DNA from: Myxococcales bacterium
Lineage (GTDB): Bacteria; Myxococcota_A; Bradymonadia; UBA7976; UBA1532
Assembly (NCBI GenBank): GCA_020633435.1
Contig: JACKDP010000005.1
Coordinates: 372,001 to 436,000 of the forward strand
Reading direction: 5' to 3'
DNA: 64,000 nt
Part shown: piece by piece, positions 20,001 to 26,928 of the stretch
Position numbering within the stretch: the stretch's first letter is position 1
How the letters are laid out: each line of letters opens with the position of its first letter
Position numbers and translations under genes: made by a program
The notes under the pieces: generated by a model
Databases searched by the model: none
The model's input: only the letters and a program-made list of their open reading frames with translations
What the model was told of the DNA's origin: nothing

Positions 20001-20955
20001 TGGCGTTCGTGATGTTGGCCGTCGTCGCGTTCACCACGGTCGCCGTGATGGACTGCACGGCGGCGATGACGCCGGTGATGCTCAGGTCGCCCTGGATGCG
20101 GACGTTGTCCTCCAGGCTGATGCCGCCGTCGTTGATGAGCCGCAGGTAGCCATCGCCATCGCCGTTGTTGAGGGGCGACACGGCGATGCGGGCGATGGTG
20201 CCATCCCACTGGATGCCCTCGTTGAAGCCCGGATCGTTGAAGCGCATGGCGTTGACGCCGATGACGTTGTTGTCGCCGAGCTGCAGGCTGTTGGCGGGGG
20301 CGCCGGCGCGGAAGACCAGGCGGCCGCCGTCCATGGTGATGGTGTTGCCCTCGGCGGTGTCGTCGGTGTTGCTCGACAGGTAGGGCAGGCGGCCGGGGTT
20401 GGCGGCGACGGCGTTGATGATGGCGTTGACCACCTCGTCGACGTCCACCGCGCCGGGGGCGCCAGGCGGGCCGGGGGGGCCCTGCAGGCCCACGGGGCTG
20501 CCGACCCACTCGCCGTTCTCGTTGATCACCACGTCGCCGCCCACGTTGACGGTGCGCGGGGTGATGTCGCCGGTGACGTTCAGGGCCACGTCGGCCACGA
20601 AGGCCGCGGGCACCTTGGTGAACGGGGTGCGCGGGCTGAGCTCGCGGCCGCCGTCGACGCTGAAGCCCAGGTACAGGCTCGGGCGCGTGAACAGATCCCC
20701 CGACAGAGCCTCCACGCTGCCGATGGAGATGGCGTAGTAGCCATCGAAGAGATCGACCTGGCGGTGGACCTCCTCGAAGAGCGGGTCGCCCCCGTCGGCG
20801 GCCGCGTAGAAGCGCACCGTCAGGTCATGGGCGCCGGCCAGCGGGGCGCCGTTCGCGTCCACCAGGAGGCCCTCCTGGGTGAACTCGTCGGGCAGGCCCC
20901 ACGCCACCGCCGGCAACAGAAACGCCCATGCGATCAGGGCTTTACGCATCCCCAT
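17098..20955 (-). CDS. Cassette A giant exported fibre protein with collagen-like and fibrinogen-like domains
   Basis: The 1285-residue product has a signal peptide (1-20), then an N-terminal beta domain (about 25-130) of the type that caps many bacterial tail-fibre-like proteins (LVDANGAPLAGAHDLTVRFY, PRTPFTKVPAAFVA). A short collagen-like run GPPGPPGAPG follows (about 159-168), a beta-rich shaft (170-410), CPxGxx repeats (415-515), a Rossmann- or amidotransferase-like segment (about 525-724), two copies of a Cys-rich module (731-886 and 897-1050; SRNSCDTQxG, CWHT, GYRCG), a Gly linker and a fibrinogen C-terminal-like lectin domain (1066-1285; GVYRL, TDGGGWTLVAS). It is probably an extracellular adhesin or recognition fibre. 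Only this paralogue carries the fibrinogen-like end. Confidence 0.85.
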   Translation of the reverse strand: MGMRKALIAWAFLLPAVAWGLPDEFTQEGLLVDANGAPLAGAHDLTVRFYAAADGGDPLFEEVHRQVDLFDGYYAISIGSVEALSGDLFTRPSLYLGFSVDGGRELSPRTPFTKVPAAFVADVALNVTGDITPRTVNVGGDVVINENGEWVGSPVGLQGPPGPPGAPGAVDVDEVVNAIINAVAANPGRLPYLSSNTDDTAEGNTITMDGGRLVFRAGAPANSLQLGDNNVIGVNAMRFNDPGFNEGIQWDGTIARIAVSPLNNGDGDGYLRLINDGGISLEDNVRIQGDLSITGVIAAVQSITATVVNATTANITNANITNLNGPGNRVSVQGELNLLGDVRLAAGTDFIGTLRAGGLITGGDIQARNIAASGSIQAGGNIEAGNLLRAGVGGIWVRGVQVFDGNGNLLRRPVYACPAGRVMMGTDGNGLPRCANVTCPVGQYFRGIDANGNATCVADEGIRALPAQNCPAGQAVLQVAANGATTCGSPRAGNQTCPDGQFMTGLTPQGTVICDDPPVGEGPAGGQCRPGDVRPNIYVCTNSGRDVRTFIPAGFNFNVTVGRCDPDANTQAMLVTRSGGGQAAGRAAQWQAYLQAGGNIITEYSISDDVFRAIFGVNVAQGARRGGCHDNAMPPVKINPNDAFWQANPGINVVPAAEAPCGYEVGAFPGITPLGGWAANQVSLAYRDLGEGRLWLVDADWQDNERYWLPQSSALMGAMITWCGAPAEPAANALVFAGVRNNVPEAEVTGWRECHRSFYGQAGISMAQILQSCNAPQIMYGCKANNANAWQVLAQGSRAAVFREIGRVNNPVIDNQVAWYFSVDWSLGFAPAGQAISRNSCDTQNGLGDKRICWHSRGGSMNGGWRCGNNTGLNGNNGYTRVIWTRDPAAGNPPPANVFSFQGVRQNTADAALEGWQECHTSRFGQTTNGLTALLQNNCPGDRLMVGCRPVGSASWTLLAQGARAAVLRDTGRGNVTTRDNGVEWYYNNSWSMGFAPQGNGVSRNSCDTQGGNGQLRMCWHTNGDRITSGYRCGNSFLNGNNNWERRIWRVAAGGGGGGPPANQVFRSCRHARDSGFRVNGVYRLQPPGEAERRVWCDQTTDGGGWTLVASTRDTTLNDERSNYYDDLQRLDPAGGHTGVWWGLRALGGRWDMRFACRDAVRAADAAMTVDLSFYDVPYYTEFTTGTDTQSCFSESNGRGDESPPPMRKNNLNNQVRNRGDQWNAGYLEGEDSCSDTGDFTVDFDDRGMDSNQSDGTDWGEDDGSRKCGRTGLGGGQWFIYTRER

Positions 20956-22320
20956 GGCTCTTCCCCCTCCCGCGGAGATCGCTCCCCGCGCCGGCTGCTG
21001 ACCCGCCCCCCCTAGAGCGGATCAGCGCACGCAATCCCCAGCCCGGGCTCCGCCTCCTCCTGATCGGGGTTCGGCAGCTCCGGGCAGTTGTCCATGGCGT
21101 TGGGCACCCCGTCCCCGTCGACGTCGAGCTCGCAGGCCGCGTCTTGATCGGGGTTCGCCACCCGCCAGCAGTTGTCCAGATCGTCGATGACGCCGTCGCC
21201 ATCGGTGTCGCGCATGCCGAGCAGCTCGCAGTCCACGAAGCCGGCGCCGCCCTCGACCTCCTCGTCGGGGAACTTGCAGCTGTCGAGGTAGTCGGGCAGC
21301 CCGTCGCCGTCGGTGTCGCGGAAGAAGGCCTGGCAGGCCTCGCCGACCCCGTTGGCGTCGATGTCGTTCTGCTCCGGGTTGGGCACCTCGGGGCAGTTGT
21401 CGATGGCGTTGCTCAGGCCATCGCTGTCGAGATCGTCCTCGTTCACGAAGTCGGAGTCGCAGACGTCGCCGTCGCCGTCGCCGTCCTCGTCGCTCTGGCC
21501 CGAGTTGGGCAGGGCGGGGCAGTTGTCGCAGGCGTCGCCGACGCCATCGAGATCCACGTCGGCGATGTTGAGCGAGGCGACGTCCGGGCAGTTGTCGTCG
21601 CCGTCGAGGATGCCGTCGCCGTCGCGGTCGCCGTCGACGATCTCGCAGGCGTCGCCCTGGCCATCGAGGTCCGCGTCGCCCTGGTCGGGGTTGGGGAGCT
21701 CGGGGCAGTTGTCGAGGAGATCGGGGACGCCGTCGCCGTCGCGGTCGCCGTCCATGGCCTGGGCGCAGGCGTCGCCGCGGCCGTCGCGATCGGCGTCGGC
21801 CTGATCGGGGTTGGCGATCTCGGGGCAGTTGTCGCAGACGTCGCCGAGGCCGTCGGCGTCGGTGTCGAGCTGATCGGGGTTGGCGTCGTCGTCGCAGTTG
21901 TCGAGGTCGGCCGGCCAGCCGTCGCCGTCGGCGTCCTGACCCTGGGGATCGCCGTCGCAGGCGTCGCCGATGCGGTCGCCGTCGGCGTCGGCCTGGTCGG
22001 GGTTGGGGACGAAGCGGCAGTTGTCGTTGGCGTCGTTGACGCCATCGCCGTCGGCGTCGGCGTCGTTGGCGTCCTCGCAGGCGTCGCCGATGCCGTTGAG
22101 GTTGGCGTCCTGCTGGCCGGGGTTGGCGACGGCGGGGCAGTTGTCGAACTGGTCCTCGACGCCATCGCCATCAGCGTCATCGGGGATCACGACGGCGTCG
22201 TCGCAGGCGTCGCCGAGGCCGTCGGCGTCGCTGTCGAGCTGGTTGGCGTTGGGGGCGTCGGGGCAGTTGTCGACGTCGTCGGGGATGCCATCGCCGTCCG
22301 CGTCGGGGGGCGGGCCGGCG
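18790..22320. repeat. Long direct repeat, copy A (near-identical to 28226-31745)
   Basis: This stretch covers most of the TSP3 repeat coding region, the 57-base gap and the first roughly 720 codons of the fibre gene. It is almost base-identical to 28226-31745. The encoded TSP3 parts look identical over about 390 residues, while the DNA differs at scattered synonymous sites. Limits are approximate, by eye. Confidence 0.8.
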
Positions 22321-22757
22321 TCGGGGGAGAAGCCCGCGTCGGGGGCCTCGCCGCCCGCGCCGCCCGCGCCGCCACCCTCGCCACCGGCGCCGCCGCCTTC
22401 ACCGCCGGCTCCGCCGCCTTCACCGCCAGCGCCGCCGCCGCTCCACCGACGCCGCCGGCACCGCCTGCGCCGCCCGCGCCGCCACCAGCACCGCCGGCGC
22501 CGCCCGCGCCGCCCTGGCCACCCACGCCACCAGCGCCGCCGGCTTCGCTGCGCCATGCCGCCCGCGCCGGCGTCCATGCCACCGGCGCCACCGCCGCCTT
22601 CACCCCCGAAGGGCTGGGGGCCGCCGCCGCCGCCGCCCGGCCCCATGGCCGCGTCCATCCCGCCGCCACCGCCGCCGCCACCTCCGCTGTCACAGCCGGG
22701 CGCGAAGAGCGCACAGGCAGCCAGCGCGAGGGGAGCCAGGGCGAGGGAGCGCAGCAT
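21012..22757 (-). CDS. Cassette A TSP3-repeat lipoprotein (Asp at lipobox +2)
   Basis: The start at 22757 gives a signal peptide with lipobox APGC followed by DSGGGG. A Gly/Ala linker (about residues 35-140) leads to some fifteen thrombospondin type 3 repeats (DxDxDGxxDxxDNCPxxxNPDQ), which bind calcium in eukaryotic and bacterial homologues. The frame is open through all 581 residues. However, the part read from about 22560 to 22440 gives an Arg/Trp-rich stretch while another frame reads clean GGAGGAGG, so two compensating indels are likely there. It is the first gene of cassette A, 56 bases before the fibre gene. Asp at +2 predicts inner-membrane retention under E. coli/Myxococcus sorting rules. 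Confidence 0.85.
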   Translation of the reverse strand: MLRSLALAPLALAACALFAPGCDSGGGGGGGGGMDAAMGPGGGGGGPQPFGGEGGGGAGGMDAGAGGMAQRSRRRWWRGWPGRRGRRRRCWWRRGRRRRCRRRRWSGGGAGGEGGGAGGEGGGAGGEGGGAGGAGGEAPDAGFSPDAGPPPDADGDGIPDDVDNCPDAPNANQLDSDADGLGDACDDAVVIPDDADGDGVEDQFDNCPAVANPGQQDANLNGIGDACEDANDADADGDGVNDANDNCRFVPNPDQADADGDRIGDACDGDPQGQDADGDGWPADLDNCDDDANPDQLDTDADGLGDVCDNCPEIANPDQADADRDGRGDACAQAMDGDRDGDGVPDLLDNCPELPNPDQGDADLDGQGDACEIVDGDRDGDGILDGDDNCPDVASLNIADVDLDGVGDACDNCPALPNSGQSDEDGDGDGDVCDSDFVNEDDLDSDGLSNAIDNCPEVPNPEQNDIDANGVGEACQAFFRDTDGDGLPDYLDSCKFPDEEVEGGAGFVDCELLGMRDTDGDGVIDDLDNCWRVANPDQDAACELDVDGDGVPNAMDNCPELPNPDQEEAEPGLGIACADPL

Positions 22758-23138
22758 GAGCCGACCTTTCGGGCGGGGACCCGGGTTCATCCGGGTTTCT
22801 GTACAGCCAGTACGGAATCTTGCCGTCAGTACACCACGTTTGACGGTCCGTGATCGACACCCAATCCGCCGATTCAGCGGTCATTTTGTTGAAACAGTTG
22901 TAAAATCAACGAGTTGCATCGAGGTGTGTCGTTACAATTACATCGATATCTGGAGCAGAGAGGCCGTTCAAGTGGCCTTGCAGGTACCCGCGGGCCTGCG
23001 GCGCGGGCGCGGGGGCGTGGCGCGGGCGCGCGGCGCAGGCCCTCGGCACCATCGGCTCACCGGGGCGCGGGCGTCAGCAGCGGGGAGGGGGAGGCGAGGG
23101 GTGGAGCGCCGGCCGGGGGCGGCCCCGGGGGAGGGTCC
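22758..23138. other. AT-richer leader region upstream of cassette A
   Basis: No gene is seen in these 381 bases. The part 22790-22975 is strikingly AT-rich for this genome, with GTTGA...TCAAC and TGTAC...GTACA inverted repeats. The part 22980-23138 is very GC-rich and holds a CCGGGG-GCGG-CCCCGG hairpin (23113-23128) just after the HYR gene, a possible weak terminator. Confidence 0.5.
22800..22829 (-). promoter_or_regulatory. Possible cassette A promoter
   Basis: On the minus strand CTGACG, 18-base spacer, TGTACA, about 42 bases before the lipoprotein start. The motif GTACTG occurs twice within it. It is weaker than the matching sites before cassettes B and C. Confidence 0.3.
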
Positions 23139-26100
23139 TTAGCGCTGGACCTGGTCGGCCCAGAGGCACTGCGGGGGGGTGTTGCCGACGGGGGCCGCGC
23201 CGGCCCACTCCACCGGGCGCAGCATGCTGGCCCAGCAGTAGTCGGGGATGTCGGCGGCCGGGATGGGCTGGTCCAGGTCGGCGTCGCCCTCGTCGTCCAG
23301 GAAGTCGCAGTGGTACACGGCGTACAGCAGGCAGTGGCTGTCTTCCTCGCGGCCGTACAGGTCGATGACCGCCTGGATGCGGCGATCATCCAGCATGTCC
23401 ACGCCCGTCTCGATGAGCTCGTGCGCGCGCTGGTAGATGGGCCAGATCTGGCGACCGCCGCCCCGGGTGAAGATGGCGTCCTCCACCGAGGACTGCGTCA
23501 TGAAGCGGACGACCTGCATCATCGACCACTGGTAGTTGCGCACCCAGACGCCGTTCTGGCCGGCCAGGGTCGTGCGGTTGGCCACGCTGCGCAGCTCGAG
23601 CAGCTCTTCCACGTAGCGCTGATCCGAGAGGCCCATGCCGCCGCCATCGGGGTCGAAGCCATCCTGGATGAGGATGTCCAGGGCGTTGATGACCGTGGCC
23701 AGCGACCGGCGGATGTCCCGCATCGTGTCGGCGCCGGCGAGGCCCTCGTTGATGTAGGCGTCCATCTCGGCCGCGATGCTCACGAGCAGGGTGTGGCCGC
23801 GCTCGTACTCCCGCTGGATGTCGTTGGGCACGCCGTGGTTGGGGAAGAAGTGGTAGTCCATCACCCAGCCCTCGAGCGCGCTCTTCACGTGGAAGTAGGC
23901 GCTCTGGACGTTGCCGGCCGCGTCGCTCCAGGCCTCGGCGTCGATGTTGTCGTCCACGCTGCCGATGAACCGGTCGGCGAAGTCGAGGTCGGTGCTCTGG
24001 GCGTTGCGCAGGTACTGGGGCCAGACGGCCGGCGGCGGCCGGCTCTCGACGTGGGCCTGCAGCAGCACCACGTCGGAGCGCGACACCCGCTGCAGCAGCT
24101 CCTGGAGCAGGTCCAGCTCGCCCTGGACGCCCGCCGGGAGCTGGGGCGCCACGGCGGCGAGCTGGTTGGTGGCGGTCTGCGCCGCGCGCAGGGCCGAGCC
24201 CAGGAAGACGGGCGAGTCGAAGGCCGAGCCGGCGATGCGCCGATCCGAGGCGTCCCGGGCGCGGCCGAGGCTCTGGATGGTGGGCACCAGGCGCGCGAAC
24301 AGGGCGTCGCCGATGATGGGCCGCAGCGCCGTCAGCCGGTCGATGATGCGCTCGGTGCCGGCGTGCAGATCCGCCGTGATGAAGTGGGCGCGGCCGCGGC
24401 CCTGGTTGCCGGCGAAGTCGGTCACGACCACCTCGATGGTGTGCACGCCCGGATCCAGGTAGCGCAGATCCAGCTCGCCGTCCTCGTTGCAGTAGCCGTC
24501 GCGCCGCTGCACGCCGCCCACCACCACGAACGGGTTGAGGCAGCCGATGCCGGCCACCAGGCGGTCGCCGCGGGGCGGGTTGCCGTTGCCATCGAAGACC
24601 TGGCTGGCCAGGGTGCGCGCGGCCCCGTCGGGGTCGTACACCACGGTCACCTGCCGCACGCCGGCGGTGGGGCCGTCGCCGGCGTCCTCGCCCCCGAAGT
24701 CGATGGGCAGGACCTCGGCCTGGGCATAGATGGGGTAGGTGTCCTCGTCGGCGGCGTCCACCGCGCCCTGGCCCGGCGCCCGGAAGATGGGCTGCGGGGC
24801 CGTCCGGTCGATGCCGAACGCGATGGAGTTCTCGCGGGTGACGTTGCCGTCCTCGTCGGTGACCTCGATGGCCAGCGGGTAGATGCCGTCGCGGCTGTAG
24901 GTCAGCGTGACGCGGTTGCCGTTGCGGACGATGTTGTCGGGGGGCGGCCCGATGTCGAGCTGCAGGGCGCCGTTGTCGGCCGCGCAGCCATCGGCCACCT
25001 CGAGGACGACCTGCACGTCGCCGTCGGCGTTCGTCCAGCCGTTCTGGCCGGGGGCCTGGACGACGCGGACGTTGGGCACGCCGTTGTCGGTGACCTCGAC
25101 GCTCACGTCCGTCTGGCCCACGTTGCCCGCGGCGTCCGTCGCGAAGAAGCGCAGGACGTGCACGCCGCGCGGGAGCTGCAGCTCGTCGGGCGGCGGCGCG
25201 AAGGCCTGGTTGGCGCCGTCCGGGTTGAGGACCATGCGCTGGACGAGCTGGTTGGCCGGGGTGCCGTTGTCGGCCCAGACCACGCGGGGCACCTGGAAGG
25301 TGGCGCCCTGGGCGGACTGGCACTCCACCTCGATGGGCGCGGGCACGGCGGCCACGGCCGGGCCGATGGTGTCGCGGACGCGGATGACGACGGGCTCGCT
25401 GGCCTCGTTGCCCTCGCCGTCGCGGCAGGTCGCCGTCAGCTCGGTGTCCCCCACGGGGTAGCGCGCGAGCCGGGGCGCCACGGAGCCCACGGGATCGGGG
25501 TCGCAGGCGTCCACGCACTCGAAGGCCACGTCCACGGCGGTGCCGGCGGGGCCCTGGGCCTCGATCTCGCCGCCGATGGGCGTCGGATCGGGGACCATGC
25601 GGAAGATGGGCGCGGCCTCGTCCACCACGTCGACGCGGTAGGTCTCGCGCACCTGGTTCCCGGCGCGATCCCGGGCCACGATGATGACGTCGTAGCTGCC
25701 GATGGGCAGGTCGACCTCGTCCCCGGCGGGGTCGAGGTTCTGGGGCGGATCGGTGAGGAGGGTGACGGTCACCTGGGGGATGCGATCCCGGTTGTCCGTC
25801 ACCCGCACGGCGGGGAAGCGGACGGTGGCCTCGCAGCGGTCGCGGGCCGTGCTCACCCGCAGATCGGGCGGCACCGGATCGATCACCGGCGGCTCCTCGT
25901 CCCGGGCCCGGCCGGCCGCGCCGACGAGGAAGCCATGGCGCGCGGTCACCCCGCCGCCGGCCCCCGTGCCGACCGCCATGCCCACGCCCGTCGCCGAGAA
26001 GTGCTGGATGCCGCCGCCTTCGCTCTCGCCCCCACCCCCCGTGGTGGCCTTCGCCGGCTGCTGAAACTGGGCCAGGGCCGGGCCCGCCGCGAGCAAGCCC

Positions 26101-26141
26101 GCTGCGAGTCCGACGGCGAGGCATACTGAACGGCCACGCAT
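23139..26141 (-). CDS. Secreted HYR/Ig-like multidomain protein between cassettes A and B
   Basis: The 1000-residue product has a signal peptide ending ALA-Q; the ATG at 26141 is preceded by GGGGGGAAAG. The N-terminal two thirds (about 75-510) hold several Ig-like/HYR-type repeats (PPVIDPVPPDL..., TDNRDRIP, VTVxDxAGN, AGNVGQTDVSVEVTDNG), beta-sandwich modules common in bacterial surface proteins. From about residue 560 it becomes helical with no recognised domain. The C-terminus has several Cys (SHCLLYAVYHC, YCWAS). It has its own promoter and faces the same way as the cassettes, so it may be a partner protein; that is an inference from location. Confidence 0.8.
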   Translation of the reverse strand: MRGRSVCLAVGLAAGLLAAGPALAQFQQPAKATTGGGGESEGGGIQHFSATGVGMAVGTGAGGGVTARHGFLVGAAGRARDEEPPVIDPVPPDLRVSTARDRCEATVRFPAVRVTDNRDRIPQVTVTLLTDPPQNLDPAGDEVDLPIGSYDVIIVARDRAGNQVRETYRVDVVDEAAPIFRMVPDPTPIGGEIEAQGPAGTAVDVAFECVDACDPDPVGSVAPRLARYPVGDTELTATCRDGEGNEASEPVVIRVRDTIGPAVAAVPAPIEVECQSAQGATFQVPRVVWADNGTPANQLVQRMVLNPDGANQAFAPPPDELQLPRGVHVLRFFATDAAGNVGQTDVSVEVTDNGVPNVRVVQAPGQNGWTNADGDVQVVLEVADGCAADNGALQLDIGPPPDNIVRNGNRVTLTYSRDGIYPLAIEVTDEDGNVTRENSIAFGIDRTAPQPIFRAPGQGAVDAADEDTYPIYAQAEVLPIDFGGEDAGDGPTAGVRQVTVVYDPDGAARTLASQVFDGNGNPPRGDRLVAGIGCLNPFVVVGGVQRRDGYCNEDGELDLRYLDPGVHTIEVVVTDFAGNQGRGRAHFITADLHAGTERIIDRLTALRPIIGDALFARLVPTIQSLGRARDASDRRIAGSAFDSPVFLGSALRAAQTATNQLAAVAPQLPAGVQGELDLLQELLQRVSRSDVVLLQAHVESRPPPAVWPQYLRNAQSTDLDFADRFIGSVDDNIDAEAWSDAAGNVQSAYFHVKSALEGWVMDYHFFPNHGVPNDIQREYERGHTLLVSIAAEMDAYINEGLAGADTMRDIRRSLATVINALDILIQDGFDPDGGGMGLSDQRYVEELLELRSVANRTTLAGQNGVWVRNYQWSMMQVVRFMTQSSVEDAIFTRGGGRQIWPIYQRAHELIETGVDMLDDRRIQAVIDLYGREEDSHCLLYAVYHCDFLDDEGDADLDQPIPAADIPDYCWASMLRPVEWAGAAPVGNTPPQCLWADQVQR

Positions 26142-26169
26142 GGTCTTTCCCCCCATCCCCTCTCCGATC

Positions 26170-26198
26170 AAAGTACCGTCAGCCTGTGAGGCTTTCAA
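26170..26198 (-). promoter_or_regulatory. Promoter of the HYR-protein gene
   Basis: On the minus strand TTGAAA (26193-26198), 17-base spacer, TACTTT (26170-26175). The start codon is about 28 bases downstream. It resembles the promoters of cassettes B and C. Confidence 0.6.
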
Positions 26199-26220
26199 CC
26201 CGGGAAGAATAATTCCCGGG
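26199..26220 (-). terminator. CCCGGGAA/TTCCCGGG hairpin after cassette B
   Basis: An 8-bp perfect stem with a six-base AT loop, six bases after the last stop of cassette B and touching the -35 of the HYR-gene promoter. No long T-run follows, so it may act as a terminator, an operator, or both. Confidence 0.4.
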
Positions 26221-26225
26221 CCCCC

Positions 26226-26915
26226 TCACGGCGTGGTGACCGTGTCGGCCCCGCGCCACACCGGCACCACCGGATCCGGCGTGCGCGTCTCGTCGTAGAT
26301 GCGGCCCCGCGCGACCACCACCGGGGCGGCGGGCTCGCGGGCCGTGGCGTCGTCCGGTCCCCCCGGATCCGCCTCGGTGAAGGAGAGGGCGGCGTCTCCC
26401 GGGCGTCGCCCGTCGGCGTGGGCCTCGCCCTCGGTGCCCCGCGGGGCGTCGTCCCCGACGATGACCTCGTCGACGTGGGCCTCCATCTCGGTGGGTGAGG
26501 GCAGCTCGGAGGCGGTGTCGCCGGCCGGGGCGAGGTCGCCCGCCGCCCGGCCCGCCGCCGCGAGGCCGCCCGCCGCGTCCACGTCGCCGGGGGCGGTCGG
26601 GGGCCAGGAGGTGGGCTCCACGTCAGCCGCCGCGACGGCCTCGGTCTGCCGGTCGTCGGCCACCGCCTCGGGCTCGGGCGGCGGCACGAAGCCCAGCTCC
26701 GATGGGGACGGGGCGTCGATGCCGGGGGCGACCGGGGCCACGGGCGCGGACGGCCGGGCCTGCTCGTCCGGCTCGACCGCGGCCACCGACGGCGGCGAGC
26801 TGCCCGGCGCTGAGGCCGCCCCCGGGGCGACGCGGGCGTCGTCCCAGAGCGCCCACGCCAGGGCGGCGGCGATCAGGGTCAGGGCGGCGACGACGCCGAC
26901 GGCGGAGCGGCCCAT
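26226..26915 (-). CDS. Cassette B small membrane-anchored protein with TR-VPxW-TxTT tail
   Basis: The 229-residue product has an N-terminal hydrophobic helix (about 5-23, VGVVAALTLIAAALAWAL) with no lipobox, then a Pro/Ala/acid-rich region. It shares with the cassette A protein SELGFVP, ExEAHVD and the C-terminal DETRTPDPVVPVW followed by a TVTTP end. Between the islands the sequences differ freely, which suggests that only the islands and the tail are under constraint. It follows the fibre gene after 13 bases. Confidence 0.8.
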   Translation of the reverse strand: MGRSAVGVVAALTLIAAALAWALWDDARVAPGAASAPGSSPPSVAAVEPDEQARPSAPVAPVAPGIDAPSPSELGFVPPPEPEAVADDRQTEAVAAADVEPTSWPPTAPGDVDAAGGLAAAGRAAGDLAPAGDTASELPSPTEMEAHVDEVIVGDDAPRGTEGEAHADGRRPGDAALSFTEADPGGPDDATAREPAAPVVVARGRIYDETRTPDPVVPVWRGADTVTTP

Positions 26916-26928
26916 GGTAAATCCCCTG

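Noticed and set aside
21012..22300. CRISPR-like periodic repeats in the TSP3 region
   Set aside because: The periodicity follows the codons of the DNCPxxxNPDQ protein repeat, and spacers are not unique non-coding units.
22914..26129. Very long plus-strand open frame opposite the HYR gene
   Set aside because: It is a His/Gly/Val/Ala-rich mirror of the minus-strand gene, caused by high third-position GC. The minus-strand protein has a signal peptide, promoter and domains.
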